From assembly GCF_004795735.1 (NCBI RefSeq), contig NZ_CP039247.1, positions 1,426,001-1,490,000 of the forward strand: a stretch of DNA of 64,000 nt, given 5' to 3'. Made by a program: the position numbers and the translations under genes. Shown here one piece after another: positions 28,967 through 38,820 of the stretch (the stretch's first letter is position 1; the number at the start of each line of letters is the position of its first letter). The notes under the pieces were generated by a model. The model was given only the letters and a program-made list of their open reading frames with translations. It ran no database searches and was not told the origin of the DNA. This stretch comes from Corynebacterium endometrii (GTDB lineage Bacteria; Actinomycetota; Actinomycetes; Mycobacteriales; Mycobacteriaceae).

Positions 28967-30661
28967 TTAGGCACCACGGTAAGACTCAATGCGTTCGCGA
29001 ACGGCCTCTCGGGCCTCATCCGCGCTGGCGGATTCATAGGCAACCTTCGCTACCTCCTGGCACTGTTCCAGAGTGAGCTCCGCCAGTTGGGCGCCGACTC
29101 CGGCCACGGCCGTCGCCGCGGCGGACAGAGAATTTACACCCATGCCGACCAAAACGCAGGCCAGCAGCGGATCGGCGGCAGCCTCGCCACACACGCCTAC
29201 CGGTACGTTGTGATCCCGGCTAACCACACAGGTGTGCTGGATCAGGCGCAAAACCGCTGGCTGCCACGGGTCCGTCAGGTAGGCCAGCTGTGGGGAAAGC
29301 CTGTCCGCAGCCATGGTGTACTGGGTGAGATCATTCGTGCCAATGGAGACAAAATCCAAGAACGGCATGATGGTGTCAGCCATCAGCGCGGCCGCGGGGA
29401 CCTCAATCATTGCGCCAGGGGTTAAGCCTCGGGAACGGCACATCTCAGCAAACCATGACGCCTCCGTCGCGGTGGCCACCATAGGGGCCATGACCCAAGT
29501 TGCAGCCGCGCCCTCGCGCCCCTCGGAGGCCTGGGCGATAGCGTCGAGCTGGCGGGTCAACAGTTCCTTATTGTTGCGTGCGATACGCAGTCCACGGACT
29601 CCTAGCGCAGGATTTTCCTCATCTTCCAGCGTCGCGTAGGAAATAGGCTTATCCGAACCGGCATCGAGCGTGCGGACCACGACCTTAGATTCCGGAAAGG
29701 CCTTGAAAACCTTCGAATATACCGCGGCCTGGTCATCTACTGAAGGCTCCTCACTCGCGGAGAGGAAGGATAGTTCCGTGCGGTACAAGCCCACTCCCTC
29801 CGCCTGGGAGTCGGCGGCAATCCGGGCCGCATTGCCGTCTGCGACGTTAGCCAGCAGCTGAACACGGTGGCCGTCCTTGGTCTGGGCCGGGCCCTTCCAC
29901 TGAGCGACAATCTCGGCGCGTTCGCGGTACTGGTCAACGGCAGCACGGGCTTCGGCTTCTTCCACGCCAGTGGTCACAGTTCCCACTGAGCCATCAACGA
30001 AAACAACGTCGCCGGCCTGAATATCCTTCAGGCCAGAACCTGCAGCAACGATGCAGGGGATATCTAGCTGACGAGCGATGATGGCGGTGTGGCTCGTCGG
30101 TCCGCCAAGCTCCGTTACGAGAGCTTTAATCCTCTTGACGTTCAGTGTCGCGGTGTCAGCGGGCGCGAGATCATCGGCAAAAAGAATCGCTTCGCCTTCT
30201 ACCTGCGGAAGGCCAGGTTCAGCTTCGCCCCGCAATTCCGCAATAACGCGATCCCGCACGTCCTTCAAGTCTGTGGTGCGCTCAGCCATGACCCCGCCCG
30301 CGGACTCAAACATCGCCACGAACTTGTCCGTCGCGGCCACAACGGCGTATTCGGCGGAATGCCCACCACGGATTCCTTTGCGCACCGCCTTATGCCACCC
30401 TCGGTCTTTAACCATGCCAGCGGTGGCGGTCAAAACCTCCGCCGCCTGCCCCTCGGCACCGGCGGCACGGAGTTCAAGCCGGTCCGCAACCGTGCCGGCG
30501 GCTGCTTCGAAACGCTCAAACTCTGCATCCCGAGCATCTTCGGCTACTACTTCCCCACCCTGCGGTAGTTCGGGGCGCGGACGTACCCACACCGCCTCAG
30601 CGAACGCCACACCGGCGACCACACCGGTGCCCTTGACGGTGACCTTAGGCGACTCTGTCAT
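28967..30661 (-). CDS. ptsI: PTS enzyme I
   Basis: A 564-residue phosphoenolpyruvate-protein phosphotransferase. It takes phosphate from PEP onto a His and passes it to HPr, driving all PTS sugar uptake. The phosphorylated His is in GGPTSHTAI (about residue 185). The PEP-binding TIM-barrel half carries LYRTELSFL and the signature FVSIGTNDLTQY (about 445). ATG 30661 follows GGAGGAAAGG. It is the only EI gene seen and should serve both the fructose PTS and the NagE system. It is divergent from fruK across a 447-bp regulatory gap. Confidence 0.96.
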   Translation of the reverse strand: MTESPKVTVKGTGVVAGVAFAEAVWVRPRPELPQGGEVVAEDARDAEFERFEAAAGTVADRLELRAAGAEGQAAEVLTATAGMVKDRGWHKAVRKGIRGGHSAEYAVVAATDKFVAMFESAGGVMAERTTDLKDVRDRVIAELRGEAEPGLPQVEGEAILFADDLAPADTATLNVKRIKALVTELGGPTSHTAIIARQLDIPCIVAAGSGLKDIQAGDVVFVDGSVGTVTTGVEEAEARAAVDQYRERAEIVAQWKGPAQTKDGHRVQLLANVADGNAARIAADSQAEGVGLYRTELSFLSASEEPSVDDQAAVYSKVFKAFPESKVVVRTLDAGSDKPISYATLEDEENPALGVRGLRIARNNKELLTRQLDAIAQASEGREGAAATWVMAPMVATATEASWFAEMCRSRGLTPGAMIEVPAAALMADTIMPFLDFVSIGTNDLTQYTMAADRLSPQLAYLTDPWQPAVLRLIQHTCVVSRDHNVPVGVCGEAAADPLLACVLVGMGVNSLSAAATAVAGVGAQLAELTLEQCQEVAKVAYESASADEAREAVRERIESYRGA

Positions 30662-30910
30662 GTTGCCTTTCCTCCTTCATGCATTCCTGCATCATCCATG
30701 TGCGCTTCTTTACGGGACTATCATCTCGCACTGCGCCGGTTGTCTGCCAATCCAATGGCTCGGGTCTTCTAGCCAATCTACGCCGTGAACGCGTGTGCAT
30801 ACATCTCATCTGCTTAGGCGGGCGAGAAGGCCATCTACGAGCTTTCGGCTTGCCAGACGGACTCCCGCTGTGGAGCCGCCCGCCCGTGACAATCCGTTAA
30901 ATCAACAAAA
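30662..30910 (-). promoter_or_regulatory. Upstream region of ptsI
   Basis: This non-coding stretch has no gene I can support. It contains a long inverted repeat GGCGGGC (30817-30823) and GCCCGCC (30878-30884) that could fold a structured ptsI leader. Confidence 0.35.
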
Positions 30911-30964
30911 TCGGACTAAAACTCACACCAATAGTCTGAATTCTATTGACACTCGGACAAAACC
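30911..30964. promoter_or_regulatory. Direct repeats, candidate SugR operators
   Basis: TCGGACTAAAACT (30911) and TCGGACAAAACCA (30953) are direct repeats 42 bp apart, about four helical turns. DeoR-family repressors commonly bind such repeats. They flank the -35 of the fruK promoter in the ptsI/fruK gap. A weaker CGGACAGACAAA lies upstream of sugR near 28067. Confidence 0.5.
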
Positions 30965-30974
30965 AAACAATAAT
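30946..30974 (+). promoter_or_regulatory. fruK promoter
   Basis: A perfect TTGACA (30946-30951), a 17-bp spacer and AATAAT (30969-30974) face fruK, with a predicted leader of about 130 nt. A repeat of the candidate operator overlaps the spacer. Confidence 0.6.
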
Positions 30975-31108
30975 CATCGCTAACAAGCAGTGATTAAAAT
31001 CGCTAGGACCGTGCTCTGATTCCAATGTCACACAACGGACCGCGACGCTGCAGCTACAGAAGCTAACCACAAGAGAATCGTAGATAAGCATCGGCAGGAT
31101 TTACCCGT

Positions 31109-32089
31109 ATGATCATAACCCTTACCCCGAACCCAAGCATTGATGCGACCTTAGAGCTGGAGGAACCTTTAGGGATAGGCGCCGTCAACCGCGCCAGCAC
31201 GGTGTCCCAATTTGCTGGCGGTAAGGGAGTCAACGTGAGCCACGCGCTGCGCCTGGCCGGCGATGAAACCGTGGCGGTTTTTCCCGCAAATAAACATGAC
31301 GCCTTCATCACCATCACAGCTGCATCCGATATTCCCTTCGAGGCCGTACCAATGGACGCGCACGTCCGCATGAACACCACGATCACCGATGACAGCGGCG
31401 TGACCACCAAGGTTAACGGCCCTGGCCCAATGGTCAGCGAGGAGGTCCAAAGCCAGCTTATAGAGTCGGTTATAGCCCTTGCCGCTCGAGCCGAATGGGT
31501 CGTTATGGCCGGCTCGCTTCCCCAGGGCATGCCAGCGGACTGGTACTCCCAGGTAATTGCGGAGCTTCGCGCACGGGTGCCGCACGTAAAAATCGCTGTG
31601 GATACTTCCGATAAACCAATGAAAGCCCTCGGGGACAATCTCCGTACCGCGGCGCCTGATTTGATAAAGCCCAATAGCCTAGAGCTTGGCCAGCTGACCG
31701 GAACTGACGGTTCTGCGCTGGAAACGGCGGCTGAAGCAGGAGACTTTTCCGGCGTAGTTGCGGCCGCGCGCCAGGTTAATGAGCGCGGCGTACCAATGGT
31801 CCTGGTTACTTTGGGTTCAGCGGGAGCGGCGCTGGTCACTAAAGATGGCGCCTGGATCGCAAGCCCGCCCCCGGTCGAGGTGCGCTCCACCGTTGGGGCC
31901 GGGGACAGCTCATTGGCCGGTTTCATCATGGGAGTCTCGCGCGGTTTAGACCTGCCCGGTTCTTTGGCCAATGCGGTTGCCTACGGAACCGCCGCGGCCG
32001 GCCTACCCGGCACCACCATGCCTAACCCCGAAGACGTTGATATCGCTCATACCTCCGTCGCCGCTATCGAAGGAATCCCTCTTCCTTAA
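31109..32089 (+). CDS. fruK: 1-phosphofructokinase
   Basis: A 326-residue PfkB-family kinase that phosphorylates fructose-1-phosphate (made by the fructose PTS) to fructose-1,6-bisphosphate. The N-terminal ITLTPNPSIDATLEL and FAGGKGVNVSHAL are FruK hallmarks. The second PfkB signature STVGAGDSSLAGF (about residues 255-267) carries the catalytic Asp. It lies 66 bp upstream of ptsF, so fruK-ptsF form an operon. No DeoR-type fruR gene precedes it here. Confidence 0.95.
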   Translation: MIITLTPNPSIDATLELEEPLGIGAVNRASTVSQFAGGKGVNVSHALRLAGDETVAVFPANKHDAFITITAASDIPFEAVPMDAHVRMNTTITDDSGVTTKVNGPGPMVSEEVQSQLIESVIALAARAEWVVMAGSLPQGMPADWYSQVIAELRARVPHVKIAVDTSDKPMKALGDNLRTAAPDLIKPNSLELGQLTGTDGSALETAAEAGDFSGVVAAARQVNERGVPMVLVTLGSAGAALVTKDGAWIASPPPVEVRSTVGAGDSSLAGFIMGVSRGLDLPGSLANAVAYGTAAAGLPGTTMPNPEDVDIAHTSVAAIEGIPLP

Positions 32090-32155
32090 ATTCTTTTTGA
32101 ATTCTTTTGCCTCTAGACCTAATTTTTTATCTCTCCCAAAGAAAGGGCCTAAATC

Positions 32156-34261
32156 ATGGCCACGCGAATTATTACCCCACAGCTAGTGGGACTCGACGTT
32201 GACTACGGATCGTCTGTAGAAGAAGTCATCCTCAACCTCGCCACGCTTGTCAGCGATGCGGGGCGCGCAAGGGACGCATCGAAGCTTGCAGCCGCTGCCA
32301 CCGAGCGCGAGCGCAAGGCAGGTACCGGCGTACCCGGCAAGGTCGCCATCCCCCACTGCCGTAGCGGCGAAGTGAGCGAACCAACGCTAGCCTTCGCCCG
32401 TCTGGCGAAACCGGTGGATTTCTCCGGCCCAGACGGAGACGCGGAACTGGTATTCCTGATTGCTGCGCCCGAAGGCGGCGGCAAAGCGCACCTGAAGATC
32501 CTGTCTAAGCTGGCCCGGTCCCTAGTCAAAGAGGATTTCCTAGAGGCTCTGCGCCAGGCCGGCTCGAAAGAAGAGATTGTATCCCTGGTCGCGGGCGTCG
32601 TTGAGGGCGAAAAGAAACCACACAAGGCTGAGCCTGCAGCGCCGCAGGCCGATAACGCCGGTGCCAGCGCCGTCGCCGGCGCGCACGGAAACTCGGCAGC
32701 CAGCACCGCGCCGATGCGGATTGTTGCCATCACCGCATGCCCAACCGGAATCGCACACACTTACATGGCGGCCGATGCGCTTAGCCAAGCGGCCGGCAGG
32801 CGCGATGACGTGGAGCTTACGGTGGAAACCCAAGGTTCGTCCAACGATGCGCCCATCAAGCAGTCAGTAATCGATAGCGCTGACGCAGTGATCTTTGCCA
32901 CCGACGTCGGGGTGCGCGACAAGGAACGATTCGCTGGAAAACCGGTCATCGAATCCGGCGTAAAGCGCGCCATCAATGAACCAGATGTGATGCTCGATGA
33001 GGCCATTGCTGCTACTCAGAATCCTCGCGCCCGCAAGGTGGCCGGCGTGGCGCCGGGTGAGCATAAAGCGGATGATGAGGGTCAGGGCTTGTCCCTAGGC
33101 AAGAAACTGCAACAGGCGATTATGACCGGCGTTTCCTACATGGTCCCGTTCGTCGCCGCGGGCGGCCTCCTGCTGGCTCTGGGTTTCCTGTTCGGTGGTT
33201 ACGATATGGCCAACGGCTGGCAACACATTGCTACCAATTACTCCTTGACCAACCTGCCGGGCAATACCATGGAAATCGACGGCGCAACCATTACCTTCGA
33301 TCGCTCCGGCTTGGCCCTGTACATCGGCTCGGTTCTTTTCGCCACCGGCCAAGCGGCGATGGGATTCATCGTCGCCGCACTTTCTGGCTTTATCGCCTAC
33401 GCGCTCGCCGGGCGCCCCGGCATCGCCCCGGGCTTTGTGGGCGGAGCCGTATCCGTCACCGTCGGCGCGGGCTTTATTGGCGGCCTCATCACAGGTCTCA
33501 TCGCTGGCTTCATTGCAATGTGGATCGGCTCATGGAAGACCCCTCGTTGGCTATCTTCCCTGATGCCAGTGGTTATCATCCCACTTTTGACTTCCCTTAT
33601 CGTTGGCCTCCTGATGTTCCTGCTGCTAGGCGCACCTCTAGCGTTGGCGATGACCGGCCTGCAAGACTGGCTGGCATCACTTACGGGTTCCTCGGCCGTT
33701 CTACTGGGTATCATTCTGGGCCTCATGATGTGCTTCGATCTGGGCGGTCCGGTCAATAAGGCGGCATACCTGTTTGCAACCGCGGGACTTTCCACCGGAG
33801 ACGAGGCATCCATGCAAATCATGGCCGCGGTTATGGCGGCCGGCATGGTGCCACCAATCGCCTTGTCCATTGCGACCTTCATGCGCGCCAAGCTGTTCAC
33901 CCCGGCCGAACAGGAAAATGGCAAATCCGCCTGGTTGCTGGGGCTGTCCTTTGTCTCCGAGGGCGCCATTCCTTTCGCCGCGGCTGACCCATTCCGCGTT
34001 ATCCCGGCGATGATGGCAGGTGGCGCGGTAACCGGCGCTTTGTCCATGGCCCTCGGCGTGGGTTCGCGCGCTCCGCACGGCGGCATCTTCGTCTTCTTCG
34101 CCATCGACCCAGTATGGGGCTACTTCATCGCTATCGCCGCGGGCGTTGTGGTCTCCGCTCTAGTGGTCATCGCGCTCAAGCAGTTCTGGCCTAACGAAAC
34201 GATTGAGAAGGCGGCCGCCGATAAGGCGGCAGCGGACGCTTCCACGGGCGCTCCGGTTTAG
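32156..34261 (+). CDS. ptsF: Fructose-specific PTS EIIABC
   Basis: A 701-residue fusion. The EIIA domain (about 1-150) has its phosphorylated His in VAIPHCRSGE. An Ala-rich linker leads to EIIB (about 182-285), with the phospho-Cys in ITACPTGIAHTYMAADAL. EIIC (about 310-680) is a membrane domain of several helices with conserved GGPVNKAAY and AAADPFRVIP. It imports fructose as fructose-1-phosphate, the substrate of FruK encoded just upstream. ATG 32156 follows GAAAGGG. Confidence 0.96.
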   Translation: MATRIITPQLVGLDVDYGSSVEEVILNLATLVSDAGRARDASKLAAAATERERKAGTGVPGKVAIPHCRSGEVSEPTLAFARLAKPVDFSGPDGDAELVFLIAAPEGGGKAHLKILSKLARSLVKEDFLEALRQAGSKEEIVSLVAGVVEGEKKPHKAEPAAPQADNAGASAVAGAHGNSAASTAPMRIVAITACPTGIAHTYMAADALSQAAGRRDDVELTVETQGSSNDAPIKQSVIDSADAVIFATDVGVRDKERFAGKPVIESGVKRAINEPDVMLDEAIAATQNPRARKVAGVAPGEHKADDEGQGLSLGKKLQQAIMTGVSYMVPFVAAGGLLLALGFLFGGYDMANGWQHIATNYSLTNLPGNTMEIDGATITFDRSGLALYIGSVLFATGQAAMGFIVAALSGFIAYALAGRPGIAPGFVGGAVSVTVGAGFIGGLITGLIAGFIAMWIGSWKTPRWLSSLMPVVIIPLLTSLIVGLLMFLLLGAPLALAMTGLQDWLASLTGSSAVLLGIILGLMMCFDLGGPVNKAAYLFATAGLSTGDEASMQIMAAVMAAGMVPPIALSIATFMRAKLFTPAEQENGKSAWLLGLSFVSEGAIPFAAADPFRVIPAMMAGGAVTGALSMALGVGSRAPHGGIFVFFAIDPVWGYFIAIAAGVVVSALVVIALKQFWPNETIEKAAADKAAADASTGAPV

Positions 34262-34271
34262 GTTCGCGCGA

Positions 34272-34313
34272 CTGCCAAAGCAACGGCCTGCAGTAGCCGT
34301 AGCGCTATGGCAG
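34272..34313 (+). other. Stem-loop between ptsF and ptsH
   Basis: CTGCCA and TGGCAG enclose an inner ACGGC/GCCGT stem. No T-run follows, so it is better read as an mRNA-end or processing structure than a strong terminator. TACAAT at 34331-34336 downstream may be a -10 for separate ptsH transcription. Confidence 0.4.
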
Positions 34314-34374
34314 CGTGAACTAAAGCTTCGTACAATGGATGAGAAAAGCAACACCACAGAAAGGAACTTTCACT

Positions 34375-34641
34375 ATGGCTTCCAAGACCGTCAAGGTTGG
34401 CTCCGCAGTAGGCCTACACGCCCGCCCAGCATCAATCATTGCTGACGCAGCTGCAGAATACGATGAGGACATTTTCCTCAACCTCGCGGGTGAGGAAGAA
34501 GATGAGGAAACCGATGCGGCATCCTCACTCATGATTATGGCCCTCGGCGCCGAGCAGGGTGACGAGGTTACCGTTACCTCTGACAATGCTGAGGCCGTAG
34601 AGAAGATTGCGGCGCTAATCGAACAGGATTTGGACGCTTAA
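34375..34641 (+). CDS. ptsH: Phosphocarrier protein HPr
   Basis: An 88-residue HPr that carries phosphate from EI to the EIIA domains. The phosphorylated His is in VGLHARPAS (about residue 15). The SSLMIMALGAEQGDEV stretch marks the region around the Ser46 position of Gram-positive HPr proteins. ATG 34375 follows AAAGGA; a 12-residue upstream extension lacks family support. It is the last conserved gene before the sialic-acid island and would also feed NagE. Confidence 0.96.
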   Translation: MASKTVKVGSAVGLHARPASIIADAAAEYDEDIFLNLAGEEEDEETDAASSLMIMALGAEQGDEVTVTSDNAEAVEKIAALIEQDLDA

Positions 34642-34660
34642 TCCTCCGCTCTACCGTAAA

Positions 34661-34719
34661 AGGCGCGCCCTGTCTGGAGGGGATTCCTACGAATCCTTGG
34701 CCCGACAGGGCGCGTCTTT
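34661..34719 (+). terminator. Terminator after ptsH
   Basis: GGCGCGCCCTGTC pairs with GACAGGGCGCGTC, with an inner GGATTC/GAATCC hairpin, followed by TTTGCTTT. Confidence 0.8.
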
Positions 34720-34739
34720 GCTTTCACGAGAATTAAAAG

Positions 34740-34821
34740 CCCACGGACCAAGCCACTTTGGTTCAGCACCGAGGTACAAGTAAATGCTGAGACTTTAAGG
34801 CTAGGTGACTTGGCCCGTGGG
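34740..34821 (-). terminator. Candidate terminator of the sia-nanA operon
   Basis: CCCACGGACCAAG and CTTGGCCCGTGGG pair in 12 of 13 positions around a long branched loop. On the minus strand the stem is followed by CTTTTA, after the nanA stop. It marks the left edge of the inserted island. Confidence 0.55.
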
Positions 34822-34903
34822 ATTGACGGCGGCCTGTGGGGGATCCGCCGAGTCTACGATGGGCAGCCCCCGCGCGGCCTTCGCACGGGGCCGCTCCGAG
34901 CAT

Positions 34904-35827
34904 CTATGCGCTAAGGAGGCCGGTCTCCACAAGCACATCCCGAATGGCGTCCTGTTCCGCCCCAGTGAGTTGCGGAACCGGCGCCGGCATGGCCGCCGAC
35001 TCGAAGACGCCCAGGTGTTTCAGCGCGACCTTGAAGCCGCCTACTCCGGCGCCGAATCCGAACACGGATGTAGCGAGGCGTGCCACGGCCATGACGCGGG
35101 CAAGGCGATCCTGCTCCTTGCGAACCGTCTCCCAGTCCCCTGCCTTAAACGCGTTCCACTGGCGGACGTAGCCCTCCGGATCCACGTTTCCTAGCCCCGG
35201 GACGGAACCGTCCGCGCCGGATAGGTAGGCCCCGTCCACCACTACCTCGTGGCCGGTAAACAGAGCCAGTGGGCTACCGGCCTCACGGTTTGCGATAACA
35301 AGGTTGCGGAAGGACACGTCATCACCAGAAGAATCCTTGACTCCGTGAAGAACGCCTTCCAGCCCCAGTTGTACTAGGAGGGCAACCGGCAGCTTCACGT
35401 GCACACAGACTGGAATGTCATACGCAAGCACCGGCAACGAAGTGGCGTTGGCAACCTGACGGAAATGCTCTTCTACCTGGTCCAGACCGCCGAGCGCATA
35501 GAACGGAGCGGTGACCACCACTCCATCCACGCCGTGAGCCTCGGCCGCCTTGACTTGCTCGATTACCTTGGCGGTCTGGGTTTCGATACACCCGACGAGA
35601 ACAGGAACCCTGCCTTTCACCGCCTCCATGGTGTCGGCGATTATCTGTTCCCTTTCCGAGGCGGTGCAAAATACGCCCTCACCGGAAGAGCCCAGGATGA
35701 AAAGGCCATGGACGCCCGCATCAATCAGGCGGTTGATGTTCCTGACGTATGACACTTGGTCGAGGCTGCCGTCCTCATGTCGAGCCACGACAACGGGTGG
35801 TACAACGCCTTCAACAGGAATTGACAT
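34904..35827 (-). CDS. nanA: N-acetylneuraminate lyase (DapA/NanA family)
   Basis: A 307-residue class I aldolase of the dihydrodipicolinate synthase/N-acetylneuraminate lyase family. Visible catalytic features are GSSGEG (about residues 46-51), the active-site Tyr in LAYDIPV and the Schiff-base Lys in GVKDSSGD (about 165). Context points to cleavage of sialic acid into ManNAc and pyruvate: it is the last gene of the ABC-importer operon, and nanK and nanE lie nearby. Sequence alone cannot exclude another 2-keto acid substrate. ATG 35827 lies 40 bp after the upstream ATPase gene. Confidence 0.82.
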   Translation of the reverse strand: MSIPVEGVVPPVVVARHEDGSLDQVSYVRNINRLIDAGVHGLFILGSSGEGVFCTASEREQIIADTMEAVKGRVPVLVGCIETQTAKVIEQVKAAEAHGVDGVVVTAPFYALGGLDQVEEHFRQVANATSLPVLAYDIPVCVHVKLPVALLVQLGLEGVLHGVKDSSGDDVSFRNLVIANREAGSPLALFTGHEVVVDGAYLSGADGSVPGLGNVDPEGYVRQWNAFKAGDWETVRKEQDRLARVMAVARLATSVFGFGAGVGGFKVALKHLGVFESAAMPAPVPQLTGAEQDAIRDVLVETGLLSA

Positions 35828-35867
35828 AGTGAAAATCCTTTCAACGAATTATTGTTTCTGGCGCTGA

Positions 35868-36737
35868 TTAAAGCGTCGGGTGAAGCAGCGACGGTGCCGC
35901 TCCAAGGAGCTTCTTGGTGTACGGGTCCCGCGGATTCTGGAACACCTCGGCGGCCGGGCCGTCTTCCTGGACTACGCCCTTATACATGACGGTGATTCGG
36001 TCAGAGATGTAGCGCACCGTCTGAATATCGTGGGAGATAAAGACCATGGACAGGCCGAGTTTGCTCTTCAAATCCGTCAGCAGGTTCAGGATCTGAGCGC
36101 GCACGGAAACATCCAACGCTGAGGTTGGTTCATCCGCGATGATGACGTCAGGATTCAAAGACAACGCGCGGGCGATGGCCACGCGCTGGCGCTGACCGCC
36201 GGATAGCTGGCCGGGCAATGCATCCAATGCGGAGGACGGAAGGCCAACCAAACCAATGAGTTCTTCAACCCTCTCGTCGCGCTCCTTGGGGGTACCGACC
36301 TTGTGCACGTTGAGTGGGTCTCGCAGCTGGTCCCTGATTATCATGCGCGAATTCAGCGCGGTGGAAGGATCCTGGAAGACCACGGACACAACGCGCCCCA
36401 TAGCCTTGCGGTCCGCAGACGTTCGATTAGTGACGTCGCGACCCTTGAAAAATACCTGGCCAGAGGTTGGGGACTGAAGACCGCACATTACGTTCGCGGT
36501 GGTGGATTTGCCACAGCCGGACTCGCCCACCAGGCCGATGGTCTCACCTGGCATGAGTTTAAGGTTCACGCCGTCAACCGCCTTTACCCAATTGGGTTTA
36601 AACAGTGGTCCCGTACGGGACTTGAAGTGCACCTTGACGTCACGCAGCTCGATGATGGGCTCAGTGGACTGTGGTGCGGTGGATGGCTGATGCGAACCGG
36701 GACGGGGTTCGTAGGAATTAGAGTGTGCAGTAGTCAT
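35868..36737 (-). CDS. siaI: ABC transporter ATPase of the sialic-acid importer
   Basis: A 289-residue oligopeptide-type (OppF/DppF) ATPase. Walker A is GESGCGKS (about residue 72), the ABC signature [12 protein letters not shown] (about 180) and Walker [13 protein letters not shown] (about 200), with a C-terminal stretch typical of Opp ATPases. It should pair with the ATPase half of the fused subunit to power uptake. It begins 2 bp after the fused gene and precedes nanA. The gene name is by analogy to the C. glutamicum siaEFGI order. Confidence 0.88.
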   Translation of the reverse strand: MTTAHSNSYEPRPGSHQPSTAPQSTEPIIELRDVKVHFKSRTGPLFKPNWVKAVDGVNLKLMPGETIGLVGESGCGKSTTANVMCGLQSPTSGQVFFKGRDVTNRTSADRKAMGRVVSVVFQDPSTALNSRMIIRDQLRDPLNVHKVGTPKERDERVEELIGLVGLPSSALDALPGQLSGGQRQRVAIARALSLNPDVIIADEPTSALDVSVRAQILNLLTDLKSKLGLSMVFISHDIQTVRYISDRITVMYKGVVQEDGPAAEVFQNPRDPYTKKLLGAAPSLLHPTL

Positions 36738-36739
36738 GG

Positions 36740-38818
36740 TTAGAGTTCCTTCCCTTCGCCCATGGCTGCGTACTCTGCGTCGGTAAGCTGTGCACCGGTG
36801 AGTTCACCGGATGCCTCCTTAGCCGCTGCATACTGCAGTTCGTCCGGCAGGTCCGCATAGACGTGGTACGTGCCAGGAACGGTGCGCATAACTGGGCGGG
36901 TCTCAAGACCCACGGATGGGTGAGATGAACGAGGGGCAAAGCGGTCACCATCAGGGAAATCTGCCGGTGACGGCACGGCACCTGGCACCTGATGCAGGCG
37001 ACCATGCCCGGATTCGATGGACAGTACAGCGCCCAGCAGACCGCGGGTGTATTCATGCTGCGGATCGGTGAGCATTTCGACCGTGGAGCCCTGCTCCACT
37101 ACCTGGCCGGCGTACATGACCGTAATGGAGTGGGATACCTCTGCAACCAAGGCCAGGTCGTGGGAGACGAAGACCATAGCGAAGCCGAGCTTGTCCTGCA
37201 GGTCCTTGATTAGCTCGATAACCTGCTTCTGCACCGTCACGTCCAGCGCGGTGGTTGGCTCGTCGGCGATGATCAGCTGTGGATCGCGGGTCAGAGCCAT
37301 AGCGATGAGGACTCGCTGGCGCTGACCGCCAGAAAGCTCGTGTGGGTAGGACTCGAGCGTGCGCTTGGGGTCCAAGCCCACGAGCTCCAGCAGTTCCTCA
37401 GCGGTGCGGGTGCCGCCGCGCTTGGTCAGCTGCTTCATCTGCGACTTGATCAGCATTGATGGGTTCAGCGCTGACAGTGCATCCTGGTACACCATTGCTA
37501 TGTCATTTCCCAGCAGCTTATGGCGCTCGGAAGTTGGCATGGCTAGCAGGTCCTTGCCCTGGTAGATGACCTCGCCGGTGATCTTTGATTCCGGATCAAG
37601 CAGGCCCATGATAGCCAGGGAGGTAATGGACTTGCCGCAGCCGGACTCACCAACCAGACCCATTGTTTCACCCGCGGCGACGGAGAAGGACACGTGGTCC
37701 ACGACGTTGACCTCACCGTGGCGAGGGAACTGGATGCACAGGTCCTTAACCTCCAGCAACGGGGTCGAGCCAGGGGCTGGGGCGAAGCGGTCCTTGCGTT
37801 GGGTCTCGACGGACCTAAGGTCGCTGAGGCGCTTCTGCAGGGATTCACGCTGAACTTCGTAGGCACGAACCGGGTCTACCAGGAGCTTATCCGCCTCGCG
37901 GGCAGCAGCCACGTCATGGTCATCGAGCTTTGGCCCCTTAGGAGCGGCGACCATGGCGTCCGTGATTCCCTCGGAAAGAATATTGAGGCTAAGCACGGTA
38001 ATCATGATCATCAGGCCCGGGAACAGTGCCTGCCACCATTCGCCGCGCAGGACGCCCTGCTGGGCCGAGGACAGGATGTTACCCCAGGTTGGGATTGGTT
38101 CCTGCAGGCCCGCACCAATAAAGGTCAGGGATGCTTCAAGGATGATCGCGTCCGCGACCAGCACGGTGGCGAACACCAGGACGGGTGCCGCGCAGTTGCG
38201 AGCGACGTGCTTGATGAGGATCCATGGCGCATGGGCGCCGGAGACCACGACCGCGTTGACGTAATCCTCGCCGTACTCAGATAGCACGTTGGCGCGGACG
38301 ATACGGGTCAGCTGCGGGATGTAGATGAAGGCAATCGAGCAAATGATCACGCCCAGCATCCACTCCGGATGCTTGGGGTCACGGAATACAACCACGGCGA
38401 CGGCAACCAGGGCGATGCCCGGAACGGACATGATTACGTCCATGACGCGCATGACGAGCTCGGATACCCACTTGCGGGAAACCGCCGCGATTGAGCCGAT
38501 GATGGCGCCAAAGAACAGAGCGACGAACGTCGCCAGAAGGCCTACGGCCAATGAGTACCGGCCACCGTAGAGGAGGCGGGAGAATACGTCGCGGCCCAGG
38601 TTATCCGTACCGAAGAAGTATTCGGAGCTTGGCGGCTGCGACTTGATGTCAATAAACGCTGGGTCGTAAGGGGCCAGCAGCGGCGCAAACAAAGCGGACA
38701 GCGCTACAAGAACCAATACGATGAGGGAGAGCTTGGAGCCTAAGCTCATGCGCTTCCAGGCCTTGAACCTGTAGACCTTATTGGGGTCTGAAAGCTTATG
38801 TGCGAGATTGTTACGCAT
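36740..38818 (-). CDS. siaG: Fused ABC permease-ATPase of the sialic-acid importer
   Basis: A 692-residue fusion. Residues 1-300 are an OppC/DppC-type permease: an N-terminal Arg/Lys-rich segment, about six transmembrane helices and the EAA-like loop [19 protein letters not shown] charged linker (about 300-350) leads to an OppD-type ATPase with Walker A GESGCGKS (about 387), signature [12 protein letters not shown] (about 485) and Walker [12 protein letters not shown]. The same permease-ATPase fusion occurs in the C. glutamicum sialic-acid transporter SiaG. Start and stop are 2 bp from the neighbouring genes, so the subunits are coupled. Confidence 0.9.
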   Translation of the reverse strand: MRNNLAHKLSDPNKVYRFKAWKRMSLGSKLSLIVLVLVALSALFAPLLAPYDPAFIDIKSQPPSSEYFFGTDNLGRDVFSRLLYGGRYSLAVGLLATFVALFFGAIIGSIAAVSRKWVSELVMRVMDVIMSVPGIALVAVAVVVFRDPKHPEWMLGVIICSIAFIYIPQLTRIVRANVLSEYGEDYVNAVVVSGAHAPWILIKHVARNCAAPVLVFATVLVADAIILEASLTFIGAGLQEPIPTWGNILSSAQQGVLRGEWWQALFPGLMIMITVLSLNILSEGITDAMVAAPKGPKLDDHDVAAAREADKLLVDPVRAYEVQRESLQKRLSDLRSVETQRKDRFAPAPGSTPLLEVKDLCIQFPRHGEVNVVDHVSFSVAAGETMGLVGESGCGKSITSLAIMGLLDPESKITGEVIYQGKDLLAMPTSERHKLLGNDIAMVYQDALSALNPSMLIKSQMKQLTKRGGTRTAEELLELVGLDPKRTLESYPHELSGGQRQRVLIAMALTRDPQLIIADEPTTALDVTVQKQVIELIKDLQDKLGFAMVFVSHDLALVAEVSHSITVMYAGQVVEQGSTVEMLTDPQHEYTRGLLGAVLSIESGHGRLHQVPGAVPSPADFPDGDRFAPRSSHPSVGLETRPVMRTVPGTYHVYADLPDELQYAAAKEASGELTGAQLTDAEYAAMGEGKEL

Positions 38819-38820
38819 GA

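Noticed and set aside
30679-30983. Short overlapping frames upstream of fruK
   Set aside because: They lie in the ptsI/fruK regulatory gap, cover the promoter and repeats, and show no protein-like composition.
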